From a virus, in the IMG/VR virus record IMGVR_UViG_3300046096_000573, positions 1 through 42,224 of that record: a DNA stretch of 42,224 bases; one strand, 5' to 3'. The position numbers and the translations under genes were made by a program. The first letter of the stretch is position 1; the number at the start of each line of letters is the position of its first letter. Positions 16,628 to 26,000 of this stretch are shown here, piece after piece. A model generated the notes under the pieces. The model did not search any database, was not told the origin of the DNA, and saw only the letters and a program-made list of their open reading frames with translations.

Positions 16628-17494
16628 CTAAGCGCCCCAACCTGATATGGGATATGAAAATGTTCCTGATACGGAAAAAGACGTAGCCCCCGTCATATCA
16701 CTAAATTCGAAGCCGTTTGTAGTATTTGCTCGCATAAACCTGATTCTAGGTGTCTGAGGAGTACCGCTCATCTCCATAACCGCGAATACAGTAGAAGATA
16801 ACGTATTTATTGACGGCATAGACGGTAGTTTATTTAAGTTTACAGTAGCAAAGAAACCGGAGGTGTTGGCTATACGAGGCATTCCGGGTAAACCAATTCC
16901 GACAACACCGGAACCGCCGGTAAAAGGTACGTCTAAGTCAAACTCCCCATATACGATACCCCGTTCACCAACGTACCAGCGACAATATGTTACGTTCGGG
17001 GTGCCGGTTGGGTTAGTCCCGTTAATACTGATAAATTCCGGTACAGAGGAAAATTTCGCACGTAAATTAGGAAATTGAGAACCTATTTTAGCAATTTTTG
17101 AACCGATACCACTTAGTAGTGGAAAATCCGCTACAATAGTGGCAATTTCTCCGGGGGCTACATAGGCTATTACAGCGGGGGTTGCGTGTTGAACTTGAAC
17201 CATTTGGCTTGAGCGGTTTTCAATAGTGAATAATCTTTTTGGTAAATCCGTCGGCATTATGATTGCCGGTAATGTTAGTGTTGACCCGCCTTGGATAGTA
17301 TAAATGATCTTAGTAACATCTATCAATTGGGAGGTTGAAGGTGTGGTTTCATTTACCGTTGCGCTTATTGAAAGGGTTTTATCCGAACCTGTTAATGATC
17401 CATCACTTAATATTGTATCAGGGTTTAATTTAATATCAAGATCACCTGAAGATAACAAAGATAAAAGTTTATTAAAAATATTTCGGCTAGACAT
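16628..17494 (-). CDS. Tail fibre-like protein, 288 aa, with fibre-tip beta domain
   Basis: The N-terminal motif KLNPDTILSDGSLTG is shared with the next gene. Residues about 60-135 resemble one unit of the repeats in the big fibre at 20811-23045 (a FTIENRSS-type strand, then APGEIATIVAD). The C-terminal half looks like the jelly-roll tip common in phage fibres (VTYCRWYVGERGIVYGEFD, then GLP, ending SVSGTFSYPISGW). The ATG at 17494 has AAAGGAAA upstream and a strong promoter 45 nt above, so this gene and the next probably form their own transcription unit. Host-recognition is the likely role. Confidence 0.7.
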   Translation of the reverse strand: MSSRNIFNKLLSLLSSGDLDIKLNPDTILSDGSLTGSDKTLSISATVNETTPSTSQLIDVTKIIYTIQGGSTLTLPAIIMPTDLPKRLFTIENRSSQMVQVQHATPAVIAYVAPGEIATIVADFPLLSGIGSKIAKIGSQFPNLRAKFSSVPEFISINGTNPTGTPNVTYCRWYVGERGIVYGEFDLDVPFTGGSGVVGIGLPGMPRIANTSGFFATVNLNKLPSMPSINTLSSTVFAVMEMSGTPQTPRIRFMRANTTNGFEFSDMTGATSFSVSGTFSYPISGWGA

Positions 17495-17539
17495 ATATTG
17501 TTTCCTTTTAATTTATGAAATGTTTATATAAGAAGAATA

Positions 17540-17568
17540 AGTATATTATGCTTTATATTTATTGTCAA
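17540..17568 (-). promoter_or_regulatory. Sigma-70 promoter upstream of the fibre pair
   Basis: On the minus strand TTGACA (17563-17568) and TATACT (17540-17545) are separated by exactly 17 nt, a near-consensus promoter. It overlaps the last codons of the HTH-phosphoesterase gene and lies about 45 nt above the ATG of the 288-aa fibre gene. Confidence 0.75.
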
Positions 17569-19093
17569 AGATTATAACAGTTGTTCGGAAGCCGTTTTTG
17601 TAAGTAACTATGAAACCGATTGAATGACTATGCGCGCCTTTCATATACGGGAAAGATAACCGGCAAGCCCCGGCGGAATAGACATTATCCATGATTTCGA
17701 CGATGTGAGAATGACCTTTGTTTAATGGCACCGATAACTTAGTCAATACTTTCGTATTCCCGTATGAACCATTCACGCCAATATGCCCATGAATTATATT
17801 TTCCACACCGGCAACCACATAAGATGAATTAGTACCGGGAAACTCTATTTTTTCGTCTAAGCCGCAAGATTGCATAGCGGTCTTCATAATTTTAAAGTTA
17901 GCATCATTTTTGATACCTTTTACATATTCATGTTGCATCTGAGTAAGAAATTCCGCATTGGTAAAATCTTCACGGAAATCATTCTCTAAAATCCAACGGT
18001 CAAAATGATCGTCGTGATTTGACGGAACCACAACGGTTGTTATTTCGGGGCGTGTTATGAAATTTAACACCGCTACCGTTGCGGTAAGTTCGTCCTTGAC
18101 TATATCGGTTTTGTTTAAATGTTTTATGTACGCATTGCGAAAATTTTTCCTATCATGGTGGTTTTTTGAACACATAGATAGAACATCACCTACGAATTGA
18201 TATTCAGGTTTTATCCGGTCGATTATACCGCCTTGACCCCAGCAAAGCTCTTTTATTTCTTTTGACATTTCAACGGAATGGAGGTCGAACCAATATATAG
18301 ACGCGGCTACATCATCTTGTATCACCTGACCGTTATGAACCCGAATATTGGGTAAGTCATAAAAACTACCGTTTTCAGGCTCTATGTTTATTTGGCGACA
18401 CCACCAATTACCTTTATGGTTCACCTCAACAATAAGAAAGCCTAAATTATGAGCTTGTTCAGCAAGTAGACCGGCTTTTTTGGCTATATAATTTGGCGTT
18501 GTTAGCGTGCCGGTTGTGTAATTGAGTTTAGTACTGCTATCCGCCATAGCCGGCACGCTAGCCAGTTCAAACTTAACGTGAGGGATAATATTAGAAGCCG
18601 CTAGATTGTAGTTTTCAAAACCGGAAGTGGGTCTTTTCGCGGTAGGTATTATGTTTTGCTCCCCGCACCAGAATAGTGATTTGGCTAATAATACTGAGGT
18701 GTCCTGAATAAAATCTGTGGCTCTTTCATCATAGGTTATATCTTCGGCTACTTTTTCTTTACCCTTTTTGACATCAATGTAATCGGTTTTGTAAGTGAAG
18801 GTGCCTAATAATATTTCCGCATCAAGATACTGCGCATACGCACACATATTTTCCCATCCGGCGGTGTGCATAGGGGTGTTGTTTTGAATGGAAGATAATA
18901 AGTAATATTTTTTGCCGTTTTTAGGCGGTAACGGACGCGACTCTTTTTGTTTTATAGTTTTAACAGATTTTGTAGCTTTTTCAAGTAACTCCCGAAAAGT
19001 AGAGCGCGGCATGCCTAAACGTCTAGCCGCTTCCGTTTTGTTAAAGCCGGATAGCCTATAGGTTTCCAAAATATCCAAGAAATTATCTTTCAA
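17546..19093 (-). CDS. Helix-turn-helix / metallophosphoesterase protein
   Basis: A 515-residue protein with two parts. Residues about 8-35 form a Fis-like helix-turn-helix (LSGFNKTEAARRLGMPRSTF). The rest holds calcineurin-type metallophosphoesterase motifs: FDLHS (DxH), FVGDVLS (GD), VPSNHDDHF (NHD) and IIHGHIGVNG (HxH). Together they suggest a DNA-targeted phosphoesterase or nuclease, which is inference. Phage T5 A1 is a known phage metallophosphoesterase, but I see no close similarity. The start is TTG at 19093, overlapping the small membrane protein upstream; no good Shine-Dalgarno is seen there, so coupling is likely. It ends in the promoter for the fibre genes. Confidence 0.82.
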   Translation of the reverse strand: MKDNFLDILETYRLSGFNKTEAARRLGMPRSTFRELLEKATKSVKTIKQKESRPLPPKNGKKYYLLSSIQNNTPMHTAGWENMCAYAQYLDAEILLGTFTYKTDYIDVKKGKEKVAEDITYDERATDFIQDTSVLLAKSLFWCGEQNIIPTAKRPTSGFENYNLAASNIIPHVKFELASVPAMADSSTKLNYTTGTLTTPNYIAKKAGLLAEQAHNLGFLIVEVNHKGNWWCRQINIEPENGSFYDLPNIRVHNGQVIQDDVAASIYWFDLHSVEMSKEIKELCWGQGGIIDRIKPEYQFVGDVLSMCSKNHHDRKNFRNAYIKHLNKTDIVKDELTATVAVLNFITRPEITTVVVPSNHDDHFDRWILENDFREDFTNAEFLTQMQHEYVKGIKNDANFKIMKTAMQSCGLDEKIEFPGTNSSYVVAGVENIIHGHIGVNGSYGNTKVLTKLSVPLNKGHSHIVEIMDNVYSAGACRLSFPYMKGAHSHSIGFIVTYKNGFRTTVIIFDNKYKA

Positions 19094-19319
19094 AAAATTT
19101 CATAAAAAGTGTTAATAACAACCCGATAGCTCCGGTTATTACGACACCTATAGCGGTTTTTAGGCTTTGGTCTTTTACCTGCTCGCAAGATTTACGCCAA
19201 TTATGTAAATGTTGGAAGTCTTTCTGCATCTCAATAGGGTCTATCGTATTTAGACCCAGTCGCTCGAATGACCGGCGTATAATATCATCTACTTCATCAT
19301 CAGTAACATTATGCTTCAA
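19083..19319 (-). CDS. Small C-terminally anchored membrane protein, 78 aa (holin-region protein)
   Basis: The first 50 residues are soluble and charged (DDEVDDIIRRSFERLGL, DPIEMQKDFQHLHNWR) and a single membrane segment follows (AIGVVITGAIGLLLTLFMKFF). This layout, with the DPIEMQxDFxHLxxWR pattern, is familiar from small proteins of proteobacterial phages that lie beside lysis genes. It follows a 48-aa holin candidate and could be an accessory holin or antiholin. The start is TTG at 19319 in a weak Shine-Dalgarno context. Confidence 0.65.
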   Translation of the reverse strand: MKHNVTDDEVDDIIRRSFERLGLNTIDPIEMQKDFQHLHNWRKSCEQVKDQSLKTAIGVVITGAIGLLLTLFMKFFER

Positions 19320-19323
19320 AAGA

Positions 19324-19470
19324 TTAGTCTTTCTTTAAGAAGATCATGATAAAAGCGTAAATTACCCCAACGGCTTGTATAATTACTTCTTGCATTTCCG
19401 GTGAAACTGAGGCGCCTAAAACGCCGGCTAAAATTGTTAACCCTTGATAGGTCGACGGTTGTTTAAACAT
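19324..19470 (-). CDS. Holin candidate, 48 aa
   Basis: A short gene that is easily missed. The ATG at 19470 is preceded by AAAGG at good spacing and the stop is TAA at 19326-19324, 5 nt before the next gene. It has two hydrophobic stretches (GLTILAGVLGASVSP and VIIQAVGVIYAFIMIFL) separated by a short polar SPEMQE turn, with KKD at the C-terminus. This is the pattern of the small two-helix holin-like proteins often found in siphophages. It could let the GH24 endolysin out of the cytoplasm. The function is inferred from size, topology and neighbours only. Confidence 0.7.
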   Translation of the reverse strand: MFKQPSTYQGLTILAGVLGASVSPEMQEVIIQAVGVIYAFIMIFLKKD

Positions 19471-19499
19471 ATAAGTAGCCTTTCTATTTGAATAGAAAT

Positions 19500-19528
19500 A
19501 GTATACTTCAAAATTAATTAATAGTAAA
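19500..19528 (-). promoter_or_regulatory. Possible sigma-70 promoter before the holin candidate
   Basis: On the minus strand TTTACT (19523-19528) and TATACT (19500-19505) have a 17-nt spacer. The -35 box is only a fair match. A small hairpin TTCTATT-CA-AATAGAA follows just before the holin ribosome-binding site. Confidence 0.4.
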
Positions 19529-19726
19529 TACTTGTTTTATACTGTAATATGCTAACTTAATTCGGTAATTGTTTTGGGTACTTTTTTCGTTTTCGTATGC
19601 GGAGATAGTATTTTGTATTTCGGTTAATACCTTTGGCTGGTTCGCTAATTTGTATTTTTCCGGTTTTTTAGTCCAATTAACAAGGGCTTTGTACGCTTGC
19701 GCGGGAGTAATAGGGTTAATAGCCAT
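19514..19726 (-). CDS. Hypothetical protein, 70 aa
   Basis: Not recognised. It is a small basic soluble protein (ITPAQAYKALVNWTKKPEKYK, read in two parts, then a helix TEIQNTISAYENEKS). The ATG at 19726 is 4 nt below the previous stop. It lies in the short cluster behind the sigma-54 promoter together with the holin candidate. No function can be assigned. Confidence 0.55.
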   Translation of the reverse strand: MAINPITPAQAYKALVNWTKKPEKYKLANQPKVLTEIQNTISAYENEKSTQNNYRIKLAYYSIKQVFTIN

Positions 19727-19730
19727 TTAA

Positions 19731-19979
19731 TTACACCGACTGTAAAAGTCTATCGTAGATTTGTTGCCAATCAACGCCTTCAAGGGCTCTCTCCATAATA
19801 TCCCCGTAGTTTCTTTTATAATCGTGGATTAAGTCAAGTATGATCGGTATGTCCGATTGTAATGCGTATTTTGAACCTCTTAGAAGTTCATATGCGGTTT
19901 CCATTTTAGGGGTGATGTTTTCGCCGCCATCGTAGAAAGCGTCGTAGTTTTCCATCATTTCGATTAATTCGGGCTTCAT
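19731..19979 (-). CDS. Hypothetical acidic protein, 82 aa
   Basis: Not recognised. Helical and acidic (LIEMMENYDAFYDGGENI, then TAYELLRGSKYALQSD and LIHDYKRNYGDI). The ATG at 19979 has AAGGA upstream and is the first gene below the sigma-54-type promoter (20016-20032), about 26 nt from the predicted transcription start, so its expression may follow the host's RpoN-dependent state. Confidence 0.55.
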   Translation of the reverse strand: MKPELIEMMENYDAFYDGGENITPKMETAYELLRGSKYALQSDIPIILDLIHDYKRNYGDIMERALEGVDWQQIYDRLLQSV

Positions 19980-20015
19980 TTTAGAGTTCCTTATATTAGT
20001 GGTTTGTTAATATAT

Positions 20016-20032
20016 AGCAATTAGCGTGCCAG
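20016..20032 (-). promoter_or_regulatory. Sigma-54 (RpoN) -24/-12 promoter
   Basis: The minus strand reads CTGGCACGCTAATTGCT. The known RpoN consensus is YTGGCACG-RNNN-TTGCW; only the R position differs. GG and GC are separated by the required 10 nt. It lies in the 133-nt gap between phoH-like gene and the 82-aa gene. Upstream, at 20045-20073, is an imperfect inverted repeat (GATCGGCGGGTTT ... AAACCGATC) of unknown role. Confidence 0.75.
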
Positions 20033-20112
20033 AAGTTTTTTTATGATCGGTTTGCTAATGAAACCCGCCGATCCCCGCGAATAAATCCGCAAATTTTACC
20101 AATTTCTAAACC

Positions 20113-20784
20113 CTATGTGTGAAACGCTTGCAAATACTGCTTGCATAACTCCGAACGCACTACATCTTCCAATCCGAAATCGACTACGTCCATATATTCG
20201 CAAGCTTTATGTTGCAATAATTGAGCCAACCCGCAATTAGATAGAGCGGTCTGCCTAGTATCCCCGGAAAAAACTATCTTACTATTATATCCTCGTCGAG
20301 TTAATAATAAATATATCTCTTTCATAGAGCAATTCTCAGCTTCATCCACGATAACATATGAGTGATTAAACGTGATGCCCTGAATAAACTCCAAAGGTAT
20401 GATTTCTATTTTCCCCGCTTTAATATCGTTTTCCATTTTACTTTTACCGAGTATCGGCTCGATTATGTTAGTAAAAGGCTTCAACCAAAATAACATTTTA
20501 TCATTAACATCACCGGGTAGAAGCCCGATGGTCTTACTGAGCGACACCGCCGGGCGTATCAAGATTATCTTTTCAACATCACCTTTCAAATATTTTTGAA
20601 GAGCTACATTGACGGCTAAAAATGTTTTACCTGTACCCGCGTAGCCTACCCCTAAGGTATCTATGGACATATCATTTAATGAGCGGAGATAATTACGTTG
20701 ATTTTCGGTCTTCGCTTTTACGGTTACCTCTGAACGATTAATTTTTTCTTGTTTCTCGGTATCAAATCTCTTAGCTCGTTTCAA
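20113..20784 (-). CDS. PhoH-like P-loop ATPase
   Basis: A 223-residue PhoH-family ATPase. It shows the N-terminal TENQRNYL helix, Walker A VGYAGTGKTFLA, the PhoH signature IRPAVSLSKTIGLLPGD, Walker B YVIVDEAEN and FSGDTRQT. The family, related to superfamily 1 helicases, is common in phages and often linked to RNA metabolism or phosphate stress, but its job in phages is not settled. The start is TTG at 20784 with AAGGA at 9 nt. It follows the large fibre gene and is separated from the next gene by the sigma-54 promoter region. Confidence 0.9.
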   Translation of the reverse strand: MKRAKRFDTEKQEKINRSEVTVKAKTENQRNYLRSLNDMSIDTLGVGYAGTGKTFLAVNVALQKYLKGDVEKIILIRPAVSLSKTIGLLPGDVNDKMLFWLKPFTNIIEPILGKSKMENDIKAGKIEIIPLEFIQGITFNHSYVIVDEAENCSMKEIYLLLTRRGYNSKIVFSGDTRQTALSNCGLAQLLQHKACEYMDVVDFGLEDVVRSELCKQYLQAFHT

Positions 20785-20810
20785 AGGGGTGTTCCTTCGG
20801 TTATGGGTTA

Positions 20811-23045
20811 TTATGTTATAGAGTATTCAAATTCAGCTTCAAGGGTTATGGGTGTAACAAGCCCGTTTGAAGCTATTCGTATTAATGATGTACTTGAAGT
20901 TAGTAATTGTATCTGCGCGGAGGCGGGTAACACCGCGCCTATTTTATATATGCTTGCTCCGGTTACTCCGGCATAGTCGTTTAATATAGCCCTGCCGCGA
21001 TAGGTGCCGTTACAGTTCGGCAGTCCGGTAAGCGCAATTCTCGCATCCCCGGTTCCGGCGGTATAAGCTGCTGTTACGATCCGAAGAAAACCTTCTATCT
21101 TGTCCCCGCCGCTATAACGATAACGACCCGTTTGGATGGTATAGGTTACCGAAGGATTAGTCGTTGCTCCGATTATGGTCGGGGTGAAAGCAATCCACGC
21201 TTGGTTATTAATAGCGGTAACCGATAATAGTCTTAATACTGTACCATCAGCAAAGAACGTGCCGATATTACCGGGGCGGAGTATAAATTCAGTAGGTATG
21301 TTACCGTTTGCCCTTACCGTACAGTTTACCGTAGTGGTGTTTACTACTGAAAAGGTTCCTATATTTTGAGTTGTAGGGGTGATAAATTGGAACGGGGCGG
21401 GGGTGCCGGATAATATAAAAACGCTATACGCCCTAAATTGCTCTATTGATATAATAGTATTACCGGTTACTGTTATCGGTAAGGCATAGTCGCGCATTTT
21501 AGTTAACTGGATCAGGTCATTATTAATTGTTTTTTCAATATATGCAATAGCCGATGCGGTAGGCGGTAATAGAATATTTGTAGTCCCTGTAGCTATAGAA
21601 AATGTTTCCGCTTGTGAAGAAGTGTTTTGTATAGCTATTAATTTAGGGTTATCGGTAGCCGCTAATTGTTTTGTATATGCGGACGCGGGAGAGCCGCTTG
21701 AGGTGAACACACAATTAGCCTCTGTTTGCGCTTCCGTTATCGTAGTTGCCCCGATAATAGCGGAATTTAATTTATTTATTTTTTCCCCTGCGGATATGGC
21801 GGTAATATTGTCCCCATCGAAGTAGAACGTAACAGCCTCTAAAGGCTTAACGTCAACGGTAAAAGAAGAACTACTACTTTTTACAGCCCAGTTGTTACTT
21901 GGGTTATTATTTATCACAGTAAAATATTTAGCGATACCGATACCCCCGGGCAGAGATAGAAATTGAGTGGAGGTAGGTACACCGTCTAATCGGATAGCAG
22001 AGTAACCTTTAAGCACCCCGGCATCCAAGAATAGGTTTGTGGTAGCCCCGCTGATAACCATGTTGGACTGTTTTGATGATATTTCAAATAAAGAAGTACC
22101 ATCGGAGTAAAACTGCGTGGTTGTTCCAATACCTAATCTGGTAGGCCCGCCTGGACCGACCCGTAAACGCCACCCGCCCACTGATGTATTAGCTGAGGTT
22201 CTTACTACAAATGTCTTTGCTATCCCGGTAGGTATCGTCATAATTTGGTCGGACTCGGTTACCCCGGTAAGGTCATAGAAGTTAAAACGATTAAAATCGT
22301 CATCAGTTATTGTAAAGTCTGTGGTATCCGTACGCACTATATTACTCTCTAATTTCTCAAGTGAGTAAATCAAAGTACCATCGGTATATAACACGCGGTT
22401 TTGGAGCGCAGGTACTAAGTACGAAGACGCGCCTACCCGTATTTCTAAGTTGGACGTTGTTGTATTTCTTATAATTAATATTTTAGGAGACGCGGTAGGG
22501 AAATTAATTTGACGATCCGCTCCGGAAGCATTACCGACAATATTGAAAGCTAGATTTGAAGTGAAAACCGCCGATGTGGTAAGTACCGGTATATTTCCTG
22601 CGGTTATATTAAGATCAGTCTTATCCTGTAAGAATGACCCGCCGCCCCCGCCTCCACTACCGACCCCGGCGACCACTCGGGTAACCCCGCTAGAATCCCG
22701 GTGGCATATTGAATATTCACTGGGTAGATGCGGAGGTACTATTAGTGAGGCGCCTGCGCCTAAATCCAGAGTTAAATCCCCGCCCAAAGCGTTATGAACT
22801 GCAAAACTACGACTAGCGTTTGTCGATATATTAACTTCGTAGTTACCGACAAAAGTACCGGTAAACTTAAACATAAAAAAAGATCGAAATTGCGTATTAG
22901 TCAATGTTGTTTGCGCGGCGGTTATGGCTACTTCTAAAACACCTTGTGTAGCGGTGTCTAATTTCTCAAGCGCGTCGTTTATGGTAGTTGTTTTGTTGTT
23001 TTGAGAGGTCGCTACGGTGGTTATGTTGAGATTTGTTGTAGGCAT
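20811..23045 (-). CDS. Large repetitive tail fibre protein, 744 aa
   Basis: It lies directly after the J-like tail hub, where phages encode the central or side fibre. The N-terminus (MPTTNLNITTV, then a helix around INDALEKLDTATQG) is followed by about six repeats of about 90 residues. Each ends in a pattern like FVVRT or FSVVNT, a hydrophobic PxL/PG turn, and YSDGT or FFADGT. The last 125 residues form a fibre-tip beta domain (AWIAFTPTIIGATTNPSVTY, then a TGRYRYSGG turn and GLPNCNGTYRG). No enzymatic motif is seen. Predicted function is receptor binding. The ATG is at 23045. Confidence 0.78.
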   Translation of the reverse strand: MPTTNLNITTVATSQNNKTTTINDALEKLDTATQGVLEVAITAAQTTLTNTQFRSFFMFKFTGTFVGNYEVNISTNASRSFAVHNALGGDLTLDLGAGASLIVPPHLPSEYSICHRDSSGVTRVVAGVGSGGGGGGSFLQDKTDLNITAGNIPVLTTSAVFTSNLAFNIVGNASGADRQINFPTASPKILIIRNTTTSNLEIRVGASSYLVPALQNRVLYTDGTLIYSLEKLESNIVRTDTTDFTITDDDFNRFNFYDLTGVTESDQIMTIPTGIAKTFVVRTSANTSVGGWRLRVGPGGPTRLGIGTTTQFYSDGTSLFEISSKQSNMVISGATTNLFLDAGVLKGYSAIRLDGVPTSTQFLSLPGGIGIAKYFTVINNNPSNNWAVKSSSSSFTVDVKPLEAVTFYFDGDNITAISAGEKINKLNSAIIGATTITEAQTEANCVFTSSGSPASAYTKQLAATDNPKLIAIQNTSSQAETFSIATGTTNILLPPTASAIAYIEKTINNDLIQLTKMRDYALPITVTGNTIISIEQFRAYSVFILSGTPAPFQFITPTTQNIGTFSVVNTTTVNCTVRANGNIPTEFILRPGNIGTFFADGTVLRLLSVTAINNQAWIAFTPTIIGATTNPSVTYTIQTGRYRYSGGDKIEGFLRIVTAAYTAGTGDARIALTGLPNCNGTYRGRAILNDYAGVTGASIYKIGAVLPASAQIQLLTSSTSLIRIASNGLVTPITLEAEFEYSIT

Positions 23046-26000
23046 TAAATAACCTCTGTTTCTGTTAATTTTTCAAAGCCACGACCGACTTGGGTAGACT
23101 TTTGGTATATATAGAACCGCAATCGGGTTGGCACCGCTGTAAAATCACTCAAGATAGTCATATTATTATATTGATATGTGGTGGTTGTCAAGTCTGTTAT
23201 TTGTCGCGGCACGGTTAAATATTGCCACACCCCGGATACAAAACCTTCGGTTATGACTATGTCGTATAAGGACGCGCTCTCCTCCAAAGCTTCGGTATCC
23301 GTACCGTCTAATAGGTCGTCGTTTCCGGTTCTTGACCTTCGTTCCCATGAAAAATTAATATTTCCGCCTATATTATCAGTTTTTATAGCCGTAGGAGCGT
23401 ATGGCATTAATGATCTTCGATATATAGGTGTTTCTGTTACGAGCGCTTGGTTTAGAAGCTCTCGTTCGGTTACAAAACCGAATTTAGCGTTGGTAGCGGT
23501 TATAGGCATTTGAAATTTGGAGTAATATGAACGGCTATTCAATAATAATATGCGTCTCCCCCCGGTAGCGGGTATATGGTTTATAAACGTTTCCGTCCCT
23601 TTACGCCCACGAAGCAAAATAGATAATTTTAATTCAGAATCGGAAAGCGGAGTTACGGTTTGAAATTGTAAAAGCTCCCAACCTTGTTGTGCACCGTTAG
23701 TTGTGTTTATAACGCTCTCAATAGCGCATAGATTATAACCGTCCATTAACTGCGGATAGGAGCATGAACTGAATTTATCAATACCGGAAACCACGCGAAT
23801 ATTCATCTCGCCGGTTTCTTGAGTAATAAACGGGTCAGCTACAGCTTGCGGGTTGGTTTTTAGAAAACCCCACGGTGTTTCATTTTGAACGGCTTTCAAA
23901 AATTCAACCGGATCAGGGGTCATATCATAGAGCAGACTACCCTCCCAACGGGAGTTTTCTTTGTATGGTGAAGCCGCAAAATATTGTGTATGTGTACGCC
24001 TATTATCGTCATCATTGGGCGATAATAACGGTATATCTAAATAGTGGGCTTTCGCTTTTTCGATAATAGGCGGTCTTCGGGTCTTTATGATTGTGGGGGA
24101 CTTTGCTTTAACACTTGTAAATTGCTCTTCTTCTACAACCCGTACGGTAAATTCTATGGTTAGATCAGCGCCGATAACCATTTTTTCGATACGGCAATCA
24201 ACGAGAGCGCCGGTATTGAAAGTTATACGAACTACATCGCCAACATCTAAGTTAATATATCTCCATGTAGTTGAAAAAGTATAAGATGTACGCTCCAACC
24301 ACGCAGTTGATAATAATATTTCAGCTTGTTTTGCCACTAAAGAGCCGTCCAAAACCATAACAGTTTTATATTCTTCTTTCCTATTGGACTGCATGGTGGT
24401 TACTTCGCCTCGCGCCCGTGAGGCTCTTTGCACACTACTATCGTAGTTTCCTTCACGCTCTGTGTATTCTATTTCAATAGTGTGCGGTATCTCAGCTTCT
24501 TGTACACGGCTCTCCACATAGTTTTCTTCTTGCTCAATAAAACCCGCTTCAGTAATAGAAGCTTCGTGAACACCTGTACGTTTTCTGATTTTAATAAGGC
24601 CGTCGCTTTCAACAAGGTCAAACCTAAAAAGTTCCGCGAGAGGCGTTATATACTCCCTAACCGAGCTACCGTCATCGCATAAATACCCTTGGATCGGGAA
24701 AACCGCATTTGATGTAACCGCAATATCGGTCCAAGGTTCTAAACCTGCGCGTTGAAGTAAATCAATAGTGATCTGAGCGGCTGAGGATTCTTTTCTTGCA
24801 GTAGTTAATTGTATTTTATTAAGGGATTGATTAGTACCTAGAGTGTACACCACGCCTTCTTGCCCATCGTAAAAACCGGATTGAGAAGTCATAGAGGGGG
24901 TGTTAAAGCCCGGGTCACGTTTAATAGTTGAAAAATCACCGGTTATTAAATTAAGCACACCGGCGGTGATGTTGTCCCCACCTGCCATTATGTAGGTATT
25001 ACCGCTAAGACGCTCATTATAACCTTGTTTGTTAAATACTTGCCACCCTAAAAGAGTTTCAGGAAAATCATCATCATCGAAAGTAACCCCCCATAATATT
25101 TTTTTTAACAATGCAAACCGGCTCTCACCCAAGACAACTTTATAAGCAAATGCCGGGGTTAGAGAAAATCCTTGATGAACGGTTAATATCTCTCCGGAAG
25201 GGGTATGATACCCTAATGTGGGGGGGTATCGCCACATTTCGGAGGTGTTTATACCGGAAAGTTCCGACTCATCAGAATATACAGAGCCTCTATCCTCAAG
25301 TGCCGTGCCTCCATCGGTGTTAATAAATATTTTGAAATATGAATTTGCCGATCTTGTTGCGCTTATTTTTCTGCAAAAAGAAACCAGCATCGCGCCGCTT
25401 TCTAAATTTATCGGATTTGAAACCTCTACGATACTGTTATCAGAGCTGACACCGAGACTAGTAACAAAAACAAACTCATCGTTAAGGTTTCTACCGAAAG
25501 TATGCGCTATACTGTTTGTACTTCTACGATCCACCGTTAGTATCAAATCTCTCCGCACCCCGTCTTGAATGGCGTAGGCTTGAGCGCATTGACCAAAGAA
25601 TCTGGTCTCCCCGGTTACCCCGGAAAATTCAACCGCACCGGTATTTGCGTTGATTATATATGGGCGACCTGAAACATTACCGATTAAATGCCCTTCCGGC
25701 TCAAAAAGACCTTGTAGTTTAAAACCTGCAACCCCCGGCGCTAAGGTATCGACTATTTGTTGCGACCCCATGGATAAAGCATATATGGTATCCCCCCCGG
25801 AATTTCTCTGCCCGTAAACCACCCCGCGAGTGTAATCCGCAACCATCGTAGATAATCGCATTGCAACATTTGTGTCTTCCCCCTCCGTAACTTCTATACC
25901 GTCGTCTATAGAACCGGAGTTTGTAGTACCTTCATACACAATCTCAGCCGTAATAGCCGGAATACGGTTGCCAAAATCTCGAAGGTTTAATCTCTCGAAG

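Noticed and set aside
20045-20073. Terminator after the phoH-like gene
   Set aside because: The inverted repeat is imperfect and is followed by an A-run, not a U-run, in the transcript direction; it may be an operator but is unproven.
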